Shown: in pieces, positions 28,709-36,595 of the stretch
Layout: each line of letters opens with the position of its first letter
How positions within the stretch are numbered: position 1 is the stretch's first letter
Assembly: GCF_014643695.1 (NCBI RefSeq)
Contig: NZ_BMJY01000004.1
Span: 150,947 to 214,946, forward strand
Length of the DNA: 64,000 bases
Origin: Microbacterium album
GTDB taxonomy: Bacteria > Actinomycetota > Actinomycetes > Actinomycetales > Microbacteriaceae
Direction of reading: 5' to 3'
Made by a program: the position numbers and the translations under genes
The notes under the pieces: generated by a model
The model's input: the letters and a program-made list of their open reading frames with translations, nothing else
Database searches by the model: none
What the model was told of the DNA's origin: nothing

Positions 28709-29425
28709 ATGATGCGTAAGGGCCGCGGCGGCGCACCGGGTGGCCGCGGTCGGCCGCGCCGCACCCCCGCGCGCCCCGCGGCGCGACCCCCCGCGGCGAA
28801 GGGCGCCGCCCCCGTCGCGCCGGAGGAGCCGCGCGTGTTCCGGCTCGGCGCGATCCCCGGCGCGACACCGGGCAAGTGGATCGACCGCTGGCGCGAGCGC
28901 CGGGCGCACGTGCCGCTGGAGCTCGTACCGCTCACCGTGTCCGGGCAGCGCGACGCGCTGCTCGCGGGCGAGGTCGACGCGGCCCTCGTGCGCCTGCCGA
29001 TCGACGACGCCGACCTCCACGTGATCCCGCTCTACACCGAGGAGGCCGTCGTGGTCGCCTCCGCGGATTCGGCGCTGACCGCCGTCGAGGAGCTGGAGCC
29101 CCAGGACCTCGCGGGCGAGGTCCTGATCGTGCCGCACGACGACGTCCTCGGGCCGATTCCGCTGCCCGGCACGCAAGCTCCTCGCTTCGACGCGCCCGAG
29201 ACCACGGCGGACGCCATCGCCACGGTCGCGACCGGCGTCGGTGTGGTCGTGGTGCCGATGTCGCTCGCGCGCCTGCACCACCGCCGCGATGTGGCCCACC
29301 GGCCCCTGCGGGGCGCGCCGACCTCGACCGTCGCGCTCGCGTGGCCCGTCGCGCGCGACACCCCCGACGTCCAGACGTTCGTCGGCATCGTCCGCGGCCG
29401 CACCGCCCACTCCTCCCGCGGCTGA
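28709..29425 (+). CDS. LysR-type substrate-binding domain protein without DNA-binding domain
   Basis: This 238-residue protein starts with about 45 residues of basic Pro/Ala/Arg-rich disordered sequence. A LysR effector-binding (periplasmic-binding-like) domain follows: FRLGAIPGATPGKWIDRWRERRAHVPLELVPLTVSGQRDALLAGEVDAALVRLPID...LHVIPLYTEEAVVVASADSAL. The winged helix normally in front of this domain is absent, so it cannot act as an ordinary LysR regulator. The basic tail could contact DNA or RNA, or it may be a free effector-binding modulator. Similar HTH-less proteins occur in actinobacteria. Confidence 0.8.
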   Translation: MMRKGRGGAPGGRGRPRRTPARPAARPPAAKGAAPVAPEEPRVFRLGAIPGATPGKWIDRWRERRAHVPLELVPLTVSGQRDALLAGEVDAALVRLPIDDADLHVIPLYTEEAVVVASADSALTAVEELEPQDLAGEVLIVPHDDVLGPIPLPGTQAPRFDAPETTADAIATVATGVGVVVVPMSLARLHHRRDVAHRPLRGAPTSTVALAWPVARDTPDVQTFVGIVRGRTAHSSRG

Positions 29426-29453
29426 CCGGCCCCTCCGCGCAGCCCGTGCCGGG

Positions 29454-29948
29454 CTATGCGCCGGCGGGGGGATTCAGGAGCAGATCGATGCGCTCGGACA
29501 GGTAGGACGACAGCGGCATGCGTCCGCCCGTGGACGTCCAGCGGATGGTGACGCGATCCCCGACCCAGGCTAGCGGACCGTCGGCGCGTCCCGCTGCGAC
29601 GGCCTCGAGGTCCAGGCGGCGCCAGCCGATGTGCACCGTCTCCCCCTCGGCGAAGCCGCCGCGCAACGCCATCGCGCGCAACTCCGCGCGCTGACGCGCC
29701 GACTCGGCGGCGTAGCCCCGCCGGCCGGGATCGGCCGCGCGGAGCACCTCGCCCGTCTCGTACACAGCGCCGTCATCGACGAGCAGGATGCCCACGCGCC
29801 ACGCATCCCCCACCCGGACGATCCGCGGTCGGGCGCCCAGCACGGCGCGGATCCTGCCGGGCTCGGCGACCTCGCCCAGCGCCTCGCGCGGAACGCCGGC
29901 GAGCCGACGCCTCGCGTCGACGAACAGCTGCGCGACATCCTCCGCCAT
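29454..29948 (-). CDS. Conserved actinobacterial protein of unknown function
   Basis: This 164-residue soluble protein has conserved-looking blocks (RIVRVGDAWRVGILLVDDGAVYETGEVLRA; RGYAAESARQRAELRAMALRGGFAEGETVHIGWRRLDLEAVA; a C-terminal LSSYLSERIDLLLNPP). Homologues are common in Microbacteriaceae and are sometimes labelled glutaminase, but I see no Ser-x2-Lys or other glutaminase active site. ATG 29948 fits where conservation begins. It stands alone, convergent with the LysR-domain gene. Confidence 0.75.
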   Translation of the reverse strand: MAEDVAQLFVDARRRLAGVPREALGEVAEPGRIRAVLGARPRIVRVGDAWRVGILLVDDGAVYETGEVLRAADPGRRGYAAESARQRAELRAMALRGGFAEGETVHIGWRRLDLEAVAAGRADGPLAWVGDRVTIRWTSTGGRMPLSSYLSERIDLLLNPPAGA

Positions 29949-29995
29949 GCGTCTCACGCTAACCCGCCCCGCCCGCACCTCCACAATGCGCCTGC

Positions 29996-30051
29996 GCGCC
30001 GAGAATACGACTCCGCGCCGAGAATGCGTCGGGCACACGCATTCTCGGCGC
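29996..30051. repeat. Palindromic repeat GCGCCGAGAATGCG, three copies
   Basis: GCGCCGAGAATACG lies at 29996-30009, GCGCCGAGAATGCG at 30015-30028, and its exact reverse complement at 30038-30051. The last two form a perfect 14-bp stem with a 9-base loop. It lies between the start of one minus-strand gene and the end of another, so it may terminate the metE-like transcript (stop 30078). The extra direct copy at 19-base spacing is more than a terminator needs and suggests a dispersed palindromic repeat. Confidence 0.75.
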
Positions 30052-30077
30052 GGGTACGGATTGTCGGGGTGGGGCGG

Positions 30078-31184
30078 CTACTTCCAGACGTCGGCGGCGA
30101 TGTCCACGACCGCGCGGATCTTCGCCCACTGCTCGTCCTCGGTCAGCACGTTGCCCTCCTCCGTGGACGCGAAGCCGCACTGGGGGCTGAGCGCGAGCTG
30201 CTCGAGCGGGGCGAAACGCGCCGCCTCCTCGATGCGACGCTTGATCTCGTCCGCGTCCTCCAGCTCCCCCGTCTTGGTCGTGATGAGGCCGAGCACCACC
30301 GTCTGCTCTCCCGGGGACAGGAACCGGAGCGGCTCGAATCCGCCCGCGCGGTCGCTGTCGTACTCGAGGAAGAAGCCGTCGTAGGCCACGCCGAAGAGGT
30401 TCTCGGCGATGGGCTCGTAGCCGCCCGAGGAGATCCACGTGGAGCGGAAGTTGCCGCGGCAGACGTGGGTGGTGACGACGAGGTCGTCGGGCTTGCCCTC
30501 GAGCACGCGGTTCAGGATGGAGGCGTACCGCTCCCCGAGGCCGTCGGTCTCGATGCCGCGCTCGGTGCGCGCCCGCTCGAGCTCGACGTCGCTGCACAGA
30601 TACGCCCACGCGGTGTCGTCGAACTGCAGGTATCGCGCCCCGGCGTCGTAGAACGCCCGCACGGCTCCGCGATACGCCTCGACGAGGTCATCGACGTAGT
30701 CGTCGCGGTGCCCGTAGGCGCCGACGATGTTCTGCGGCTCGAGCCGGAAGTCGAGCACCGTCGGCGACGGGATCGTGAACTTGGGCTGGATGCCGGCGGC
30801 CTGCGCGAGCTCGGCGATCGAGCGGTAGTGGGCCAGGTGCGGATGATCGCTGAAGCCGATGCGGCCGCTGATCTGCACGGCCCGCTGCTTCGTCTGGGCA
30901 CCCTGGAAGGGCAGGCCGTGGTCGGACTCGACGATCTCGACGCCGTCGAGACCGTCGAAGAAGTCGAAATGCCACCACGCGCGCCGGAACTCGCCGTCCG
31001 TTCCCAGGCGCAGTCCGTTCTCGGCCTGCTTCGCCACGAGCTCGGAGATGTGGGCGTCCTCGACGGCGCGCAGCGCGTCGGCGTCGATGCGGCCGTCGGC
31101 ATGGTCCGCGCGGGCCGCCTTGAGAGCCTGGGGACGCAGGAAAGAGCCGACGATGTCGGCGCGATAGGGAGGATTCACGGTCAC
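30078..31184 (-). CDS. MetE-like cobalamin-independent methionine synthase, C-terminal-domain type
   Basis: This 368-residue protein corresponds to the catalytic barrel of MetE alone (YxjG/YxjH group). Zinc ligands are visible as His and Cys in VTTHVCRGNFRS, and a Cys in LSPQCGFAS; FDDTAWAYL and TDGEFRR are further family landmarks. It transfers a methyl group to homocysteine, probably from a methyl donor other than polyglutamylated methyl-THF. It is cytoplasmic and stands alone. With the homocysteine-forming enzyme at 17.8-19.1 kb it would complete methionine formation. Confidence 0.88.
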   Translation of the reverse strand: MTVNPPYRADIVGSFLRPQALKAARADHADGRIDADALRAVEDAHISELVAKQAENGLRLGTDGEFRRAWWHFDFFDGLDGVEIVESDHGLPFQGAQTKQRAVQISGRIGFSDHPHLAHYRSIAELAQAAGIQPKFTIPSPTVLDFRLEPQNIVGAYGHRDDYVDDLVEAYRGAVRAFYDAGARYLQFDDTAWAYLCSDVELERARTERGIETDGLGERYASILNRVLEGKPDDLVVTTHVCRGNFRSTWISSGGYEPIAENLFGVAYDGFFLEYDSDRAGGFEPLRFLSPGEQTVVLGLITTKTGELEDADEIKRRIEEAARFAPLEQLALSPQCGFASTEEGNVLTEDEQWAKIRAVVDIAADVWK

Positions 31185-31257
31185 CCCGTCAGCCTATCCC
31201 CGGGCCGGCGGGCGACTTGCGGGCACGTCATCCGCCGTCATGCCGGGCCGCGCGTCG

Positions 31258-31962
31258 TCAGGCCTCCGTCGCGGCACCGCCCGGCAGCGCGATCAGAGGT
31301 CCGACCGGCCGAGGGTACGGTCCGTGGATCTCGCCGTGCAGCCGCTCCATGCGGGCGTCGAGTTCCGCCGCCGTCTCCGCGGCCTCACGGAGGCTGTCGA
31401 TCAGGTGGCCGGGCACCTGCTTGTCGTACTTGTAGTAGATCTTGTGCTCGAGGCTCGCCCAGAAGTCCATCGCGATCGTGCGGAACTGGACCTCGACCGG
31501 CACCGTGACCGTGCCGGTCGAGAGGAAGACGGGCACCTCGACGATCGCGTGGAGGCTCTTGTAGCCGTTGGGCTTCGGCCGGGCGATGTAGTCCTTCACC
31601 TCGCGCACGGTGATGTCATCCTGGCCCGCCAGCAGGTCGAACAGGCGATACGCGTCGCGGACGAAGCTGCACGTCACGCGGACGCCCGCGATGTCGGTGA
31701 TGTTCCGGCGGATGTCCTCCAGGTCGGGGCTGATGCCCTTGCGGACGACCTTCTCGGCGATGCTGTCAGGAGACTTGAGGCGGCACGAGACGTTCTCCAC
31801 GGGGTTGTAGGAGTGGGTGTGTTCGAAGTCCTCGCGCAGGATGGACATCTTCGTCTCGATCTCGCGCATGCCGAACCTGTACTCGTTGAGGAAGCGGTTC
31901 ATCTCGTCGCGCAGTCCGCGCACGTGCTCGATGAGGTCGCCGTCGACCGGCAGAGATGTCAT
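31258..31962 (-). CDS. Small alarmone synthetase, RelA/SpoT domain only
   Basis: This 234-residue (p)ppGpp synthetase has no hydrolase, TGS or ACT domain. Synthetase landmarks are DIAGVRVTCSFVRDAYRLFDLL, VKDYIARPKPNGYKSLHAIVEVPV (the G-loop Tyr that stacks on the acceptor nucleotide) and VPVEVQFRTIAMDFWASLEHKIYYKY, which carries the catalytic Glu. It probably makes alarmone from ATP and GTP/GDP during stress. An in-frame GTG three codons earlier (31971) is an alternative start; neither has a strong ribosome-binding site. Confidence 0.9.
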   Translation of the reverse strand: MTSLPVDGDLIEHVRGLRDEMNRFLNEYRFGMREIETKMSILREDFEHTHSYNPVENVSCRLKSPDSIAEKVVRKGISPDLEDIRRNITDIAGVRVTCSFVRDAYRLFDLLAGQDDITVREVKDYIARPKPNGYKSLHAIVEVPVFLSTGTVTVPVEVQFRTIAMDFWASLEHKIYYKYDKQVPGHLIDSLREAAETAAELDARMERLHGEIHGPYPRPVGPLIALPGGAATEA

Positions 31963-32125
31963 GGATGCCACGCTAGGGGTGGCTGCTACGAGCGTCCTGT
32001 GAGCCCCTGATGGACGCGAGATGAGCCTTCCAGCGGCTCCTGAGCCGGCCAGCCGGTATCCCGGGAACGCGCCAGGAGGTGGGAGAACATTTTGTGCGCG
32101 AACATATTCGATCTATGTTGAGCGC

Positions 32126-32476
32126 ATGGGCATCCTCCACTATGGGTCGGCCGCGACCCCGATCCACATCGACGACCGCGCGCTCGCGCACCTCAAGGTC
32201 GTCGTCGTCAGCAAGCTGCGCCGGAGCGAGAGCTTCACCGTCTCCTGGCAGCATCCCGAGGACGATGGTCCTGGCCGGAGCACCATCTGGGTGCACCCCT
32301 CGATCCCGGTCCGCTTCGAGTTCGACGAGCCGGTCGCGCCCGAGCTCAACCGCGAGTGGATCGAAGAGCTCGCGCACTCGGCCAACGCGCTGGGCGGGAT
32401 CACGCTGATCGCGGAGCACGTCGGCCCGGTGGAGGACATCTGCGACGACGAGGACGACGCCTCAGCGAAGAAGTAG
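32126..32476 (+). CDS. DUF7882 family small protein
   Basis: This 116-residue protein begins MGILHYGSAATPIHIDDRALAHLKVVVVSKLRRSESFTVSWQHPEDDGPGRSTIWVHPSIPVRFEFDEPVAPELNREWIEELA, a conserved Microbacteriaceae family. It is often mislabelled ATP-dependent DNA ligase; no ligase motif (KxDG) is present. It ends in an acidic tail. A paralogue lies convergently 60 bases downstream. ATG 32126 is set by the family N-terminus; the upstream AT-rich run 32090-32120 probably holds its promoter. Confidence 0.85.
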   Translation: MGILHYGSAATPIHIDDRALAHLKVVVVSKLRRSESFTVSWQHPEDDGPGRSTIWVHPSIPVRFEFDEPVAPELNREWIEELAHSANALGGITLIAEHVGPVEDICDDEDDASAKK

Positions 32477-32481
32477 CCCCG

Positions 32482-32529
32482 ACAAGAGAAAGAGGGTCGC
32501 GCCCGTGGGCGCGACCCTCTTTCTCTTGT
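32482..32529. terminator. Bidirectional terminator, 23-bp perfect palindrome
   Basis: Arms 32482-32504 and 32507-32529 are perfectly complementary. The GC-rich apex is flanked by an A-rich 5' arm and a T-rich 3' arm, so both strands end in a U-tract. It separates the two convergent DUF7882 genes. Confidence 0.93.
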
Positions 32530-32536
32530 TCTCCGG

Positions 32537-32860
32537 TCAGCTCTCCTCGCCGCCGCCCGACGTGGGGTCCGGCGGCTCGGGCATCACGGTGAGCCCGTTC
32601 GGCCCGCTCGCCGCCTTCATGAGCTCGTCGAGCCACACACGGTTGAGCCGCGGCGCACGGCCGCCCGAGAAGTGGAACTGCAGCGGCACGGCCGGATGCA
32701 GCCAGAAGCTGCGGCGTCCGATGCCGTCGCCCAGCTTGGTGTCGAACATGAACGGCTCGCCTCGGCGCAGCTTGTTCATGACGACGATGCGCAGATGCGC
32801 CAGAGTTCGGTCATCGATGTCGACGGAGTCGGCCGCCGCGCCGTAAATGAATCGCCCCAC
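32537..32860 (-). CDS. DUF7882 family small protein, second copy
   Basis: This 107-residue paralogue of the 32126 gene reads MGRFIYGAAADSVDIDDRTLAHLRIVVMNKLRRGEPFMF...RSFWLHPAVPLQFHFSGGRAPRLNRVWLDELMKAA. Shared landmarks are DIDDR-x-LAHL, NKLRR/SKLRR, W-HP and the LNR-W-EL block. It is diverged enough to be an old duplication. Function is unknown. It shares the palindromic terminator with its convergent sister. Confidence 0.85.
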   Translation of the reverse strand: MGRFIYGAAADSVDIDDRTLAHLRIVVMNKLRRGEPFMFDTKLGDGIGRRSFWLHPAVPLQFHFSGGRAPRLNRVWLDELMKAASGPNGLTVMPEPPDPTSGGGEES

Positions 32861-32980
32861 AATGCGACGATACCCGAGTTAGGCGTCCCGGACAGGGTCT
32901 TCCCTCGCGACGCGCGGGCGGCGCGCGCTGAACGCGCGTCCGGCGCGGGCTGGCGGGGCCCTCCCGCGCCGCACGTCCGC

Positions 32981-33445
32981 TCACTCCACGGTGCGTCCGT
33001 GAACCTCGCCGCGCCAGCCTCCGGTCTCCTCGCCACGCTCCTCCACGAACTTCTTGAAACGCTGCAGGTCCATCTGCGCCTGTGCGTCGTCGATGCCGAG
33101 CCCGGCGCCGATCTTCTCGATCACGCCCTCGGGCTCCCACTCCATGCGGAGCTTGACATGCGTCTCCGTGCCGTGCGGCTCGAACTCGACGCGACCGGCG
33201 TGGAACGTGCCGTCCGTGCTCTGCCACGCGATGTGCTTGTCCGGGACCTGGTCGACGATGTCGGCGTAGAAGTCGTGCTCCCGCCCCGCGATGCTCACCG
33301 TCCAACGCGTGCGCACATCGTCGATCTGCTGGACCGACTTCACCGCCCCCAGGTAGTTCGGAAAGGACTCGAACTGCGTCCACTGGTTGTAGACGGTGTC
33401 GATGGGAGCCTCGACATCGATCTCTGCAGTCAGCGTTGCCGTCAT
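32981..33445 (-). CDS. SRPBCC-family (polyketide cyclase-like) protein
   Basis: This 154-residue START/Bet v 1-like protein has N-terminal strand TATLTAEIDVEAPIDTVYNQWTQFESFPNYLGAVKSVQQIDDVRTRWTVSIAGREHDF and long C-terminal helix GLGIDDAQAQMDLQRFKKFVEERG. It resembles the conserved actinobacterial cyclase/dehydrase-like proteins thought to bind hydrophobic ligands. ATG 33445 is preceded by a perfect AGGAGG. Nothing shows an enzymatic role. Confidence 0.88.
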   Translation of the reverse strand: MTATLTAEIDVEAPIDTVYNQWTQFESFPNYLGAVKSVQQIDDVRTRWTVSIAGREHDFYADIVDQVPDKHIAWQSTDGTFHAGRVEFEPHGTETHVKLRMEWEPEGVIEKIGAGLGIDDAQAQMDLQRFKKFVEERGEETGGWRGEVHGRTVE

Positions 33446-33625
33446 GATGCCTCCTAGTGAATCTCCGTCTCGCAATGTGGTCCGACGGTACGTCGCGGCT
33501 CGGAGGACGCTAATGGGGTTGACTCTCCGAGGGTCTCGATGTAGCGCCGAGACCGTGGTGAGGAGCCTCCCGCCGGGAAGTCAAGCCGCTGGTGCGAGCT
33601 CGCGCCGCCGCCGTATCGTCCTCAC

Positions 33626-33757
33626 ATGCCAGATGCAGCACATGATGGGGATCGCGAGCGCGACACGGGCGGAATGCGCGCGGCGTTCTGGGCGTGGGCG
33701 CTGCTCGTCATCGGGGGCCTTGCAGTCATGATTGCCCTGCCGCTGATGGGACGCTGA
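33626..33757 (+). CDS. 43-residue single-pass membrane peptide
   Basis: An ATG-to-TGA frame encodes an N-terminal hydrophilic part (MPDAAHDGDRERDTGG) followed by one transmembrane segment (MRAAFWAWALLVIGGLAVMI) and a short end LPLMGR. The stop lies one base before the ATG of the DUF6766 membrane protein. The two are almost certainly co-translated, which makes this a plausible small subunit of that protein. No family is recognised. An internal Met at residue 17 could be the start of an even shorter version. Confidence 0.65.
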   Translation: MPDAAHDGDRERDTGGMRAAFWAWALLVIGGLAVMIALPLMGR

Positions 33758-33758
33758 C

Positions 33759-34430
33759 ATGCGCCGCGCGCTCCGGGACAACGGCCTCACCTTCTTCTTC
33801 CTCGCCGCCTTCCTCGTGTCCCTCGTCGGCCAGGCGGTCGTCGGCCACGCCTACGAGAACGAACAGCTCGCCAGCCACGGTCTGCCCGGCGTGACCCTGT
33901 GGCAGTTCGTGACGTCGTCCGAGTTCATCGTCGACGTCTCCGAGAACTGGCAGTCCGAGTTCCTCCAGTTCTTCGTGTTCATCCTCGCGACGGTATGGCT
34001 CGTCCAGCGCGGCTCGCCGGAGTCCAAGAAGCCGGGGGACGAGGGGCCCGGCAGCGCGGAGGACCAGCAGATCGGCCCAGGGCGCGGTACCCCGCTCTGG
34101 GCCCGGGCCGGGGACTGGCGGACGACCCTGTACTCGAACTCGATGCTGTTCGTGATGGGCGGGCTCTTCGCGCTCTCGTGGCTCGCGCAGTCGCTGAGCG
34201 GCGTGGCCGTGGCGAACGACGAGGCCGCGCAGCACGGCGAGCCGCCCATGACCTGGGCGGCATACGTCGTCACACCGGACTTCTGGAACCGGACGCTGCA
34301 AAACTGGCAGTCGGAGTTGCTCGCGGTCGGATGCATGGTGGCGTTCTCGATCTACCTGCGTCAGCGCGGTTCGGCGGAATCCAAGCCGGTCGGCACGCCG
34401 CACGCCACGACCTCGGTCGAGTCGGACTAG
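33759..34430 (+). CDS. DUF6766 membrane protein
   Basis: This 223-residue protein is built of two similar halves. Each half has a transmembrane segment with GQAVVGHAYENEQLASHG or AQSLSGVAVANDEAAQHG-like loops, then W-x-F/Y-VTS/VVT, then NWQSEFLQFF or NWQSELLAVG leading into a second helix that ends in Q-RGS-ESK. This gives four helices in a 2+2 duplication joined by a charged linker near residues 85-115. Function unknown. It is directly behind the 43-residue membrane peptide and followed by a strong terminator. Confidence 0.85.
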   Translation: MRRALRDNGLTFFFLAAFLVSLVGQAVVGHAYENEQLASHGLPGVTLWQFVTSSEFIVDVSENWQSEFLQFFVFILATVWLVQRGSPESKKPGDEGPGSAEDQQIGPGRGTPLWARAGDWRTTLYSNSMLFVMGGLFALSWLAQSLSGVAVANDEAAQHGEPPMTWAAYVVTPDFWNRTLQNWQSELLAVGCMVAFSIYLRQRGSAESKPVGTPHATTSVESD

Positions 34431-34443
34431 CGATCGGCGCACG

Positions 34444-34475
34444 GAAAGAGGGGACGCGCTCGCGTCCCCTCTTTC
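34444..34475. terminator. Bidirectional terminator after DUF6766 gene
   Basis: A perfect 15-bp stem (arms 34444-34458 and 34461-34475; GAAAGAGGGGACGCG and its complement). An A-rich 5' arm and T-rich 3' arm lie between convergent genes. Confidence 0.92.
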
Positions 34476-34486
34476 GCCCAACCGCC

Positions 34487-34969
34487 TCAGCCCACGAGCT
34501 CCTTGAGGCGCGTCGACAGCTCCTCGCTGGTGTGGACCTCCTGCTCGCGGTTGGCCTCCAGGAGCTTCAACGCCTCCGTCGCGCCCATCGCCGTGACCGG
34601 CAGGATCAGACCCTCGTACGCCGCCATCTCGTAGTGCTCGTTGCCGAGCGCGGCCGACAGCGTCACCTGGTCCCGCAGCGCCGGGGCGCTGCGGGCGATC
34701 AGCGACTCGGCCTGCTTGCTGATCCCCTTGGTGCTGGGCGACGCCGCGGTCGACTCCGGCACCTCGAGCAGCTGGAACACCTTTTTGAGGTTCTCGATCT
34801 GCTCCTTGGTCTCGTCGGCGTGGTGCCGGAACAGCTTCTTGATGTCGGGCGACTGCGCCGCCTCGCTCAGCTCGCCGAGGGCCGCGAGAGAGTCCTCCTC
34901 CATCGTCATCGCCGTTCGCAGCTGGAAGCGCAGCAGGTCTTCGGGCGTTTCGAGATTGAGCTGGCTCAT
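34487..34969 (-). CDS. YciF/DUF892-type ferritin-like protein
   Basis: This 160-residue four-helix-bundle protein reads TPEDLLRFQLRTAMTMEEDSLAALGELSEAAQSPDIKKLFRHHADETKEQIENLKKVFQLL...LRDQVTLSAALGNEHYEMAAYEGLILPVTAMGATEALKLLEANREQEVHTSEEL. Glu/His residues placed on each helix (MEED, HHADET, NEHYEMAAYE, REQEVH) look like a di-iron site as in YciF. It is a probable stress protein. ATG 34969 follows GAAGGAGGACC. Confidence 0.88.
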   Translation of the reverse strand: MSQLNLETPEDLLRFQLRTAMTMEEDSLAALGELSEAAQSPDIKKLFRHHADETKEQIENLKKVFQLLEVPESTAASPSTKGISKQAESLIARSAPALRDQVTLSAALGNEHYEMAAYEGLILPVTAMGATEALKLLEANREQEVHTSEELSTRLKELVG

Positions 34970-35206
34970 GGTCCTCCTTCGTCTCACCGACCCGATCCCG
35001 GGCCGACTCAGCCGACGCTATGACGACCCCCGCTCGCCGCCCGAGGGGATTGCGTCGGCTCCCGGCGCCCGCTATATCCTCCGCCCGGCCGGCGTCCGGC
35101 AGCCCGCGCCCTGGTAGAGCCGCACCGCGACGGTGTCAAGCCGCTTCTCCTCCCACCCCCTCGTGCCTACCGTTCCCGCAGGGGAACGACACGAAGGAAG
35201 TGAAGC

Positions 35207-36595
35207 GTGAGACGGTATCGGGCACTATCCGCAGTCATCGCCGCAAGCGGGGTCATCGCGCTCGCCTCCGGCTGCGCCGCGGGCACGGGTGGCGCCGACG
35301 ACGCGGACGCGGAGTACGACGCGTCGGCCGAGCTCGAGGGACGGCTCGACGTCATGGGGTTCTCGGGCGTCGACGAGGTCGCGACCGCCCGCATGGACCG
35401 CGCTCAGGAGCTCCTCGGCGAGGGCGTCGAGGTCAGGCTCACGGAGGGGGAGCTCGATCTGCAGCAGTTCCTCTCCGCGGTGGCCACCGGCTCCCCGCCC
35501 GATCTGATCTACGCCAACCGGGACCAGATCGGCTCCCTGGCAGCGCGGGGCGCGATCCTCCCCCTCGACCGCTGCATCGACGGCGAGGGCATCGACACCG
35601 GCATGTACGTGGAGTCGGCGCTCGCGCAGGTCACGCTCGACGACCGCATCTACGGGATCCCGGAGTTCAACGTCGTGCAGGTGACCATGGCCAACGCCGA
35701 TCTGCTGCAGGCCGCGGGGCTGTCGCTGTCGGACGTGGACGGGTCCGACTGGGACGCGATGTCCGCGGCGAACGAGGCGCTCACCGATTCGGACGGCGGA
35801 CGTCTCAGCGTGATCGGGGTGGACAGCAAGCTGCCCGAGTTCTTCCCGCTGTGGGCCAAGGCGAACGGCGCGGACCTCATCAGCGAGGACGGGCGCGAGG
35901 CGCGCCTGGACGACCCGGCCGCGATCGAAGCACTCGAGTGGGCCGTCTCCATCTACGACGCACAGGGCGGCTTCGGCGCGGTGAAGGCGTACCGCGACTC
36001 CGCCGACTTCTTCGGCGAGGGCAATCAGTTCGCCAGCGGCACTCTCGGCGCCATGCCGATGGAGCAGTGGTACATCAATGTGCTCAACGACGTCTCCCCG
36101 GACGCCCCGATGGCGTTCGACACGGTCAAGGACCGGCAGGGCGAGCCGCTGGCGTACGCGTCGGGGTCCGCCTGGGCGATCCCCGCGGGGGCCGAGGACC
36201 CCGAGGCGGCGTGCCGGTGGGCGCGCGCCATGACGGAGGTCGATGCCTGGCAGGCCGCCGCGCAGGCGCGCCTCGACCTGCGCACCGAGGAGGGCAAGCC
36301 GTTCACCGGCATCCTCACGGGCAACGCCGAGGCGGACGAGGTCATCCGGGAGATGGTCACCCCGGGCGGCGAGCCCTGGGACACCGCCGTGGCGGCGATG
36401 TACGAGGCCAACGACCACACATTCGCCCTGCCGGCCAACCCCGCCGACGCCGAGTTCGAGACCGCCATGCAGGACGCCGTGAACTCGGTGCTGTCCGGGC
36501 AGGCCGAGCCCACCGACGCCCTTGCACGCGCGCAGGAGACAGCCCAGAGCGCGCTGGACGAGGCGTGGGGTCGCATCGGCTCGGACGAGGGATGA
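35207..36595 (+). CDS. Sugar ABC transporter substrate-binding lipoprotein
   Basis: This 462-residue family 1 binding protein has signal peptide MRRYRALSAVIAASGVIALASGC (lipobox LASGC, Cys23), then an acidic linker. A type 2 periplasmic fold follows: LDVMGFSGVDEVATARMDRAQELLGEGVEVRLTEGELDLQQFLSAVATGSPPDLIYANRDQIGSLAARGAILPLD. GTG 35207 follows GAAGGAAGTGAAGC. It is the first of three genes and overlaps the permease start by 4 bases. The sugar is not identifiable; no glycosidase or LacI regulator is adjacent. Confidence 0.93.
   Translation: MRRYRALSAVIAASGVIALASGCAAGTGGADDADAEYDASAELEGRLDVMGFSGVDEVATARMDRAQELLGEGVEVRLTEGELDLQQFLSAVATGSPPDLIYANRDQIGSLAARGAILPLDRCIDGEGIDTGMYVESALAQVTLDDRIYGIPEFNVVQVTMANADLLQAAGLSLSDVDGSDWDAMSAANEALTDSDGGRLSVIGVDSKLPEFFPLWAKANGADLISEDGREARLDDPAAIEALEWAVSIYDAQGGFGAVKAYRDSADFFGEGNQFASGTLGAMPMEQWYINVLNDVSPDAPMAFDTVKDRQGEPLAYASGSAWAIPAGAEDPEAACRWARAMTEVDAWQAAAQARLDLRTEEGKPFTGILTGNAEADEVIREMVTPGGEPWDTAVAAMYEANDHTFALPANPADAEFETAMQDAVNSVLSGQAEPTDALARAQETAQSALDEAWGRIGSDEG

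Noticed and set aside
29454..29948. Glutaminase as a name for the 164-residue protein
   Set aside because: No serine-lysine catalytic motif and half the normal length.
32126..32860. ATP-dependent DNA ligase as a name for the two DUF7882 proteins
   Set aside because: No KxDG nucleotidyl-transfer motif and far too short for a ligase.
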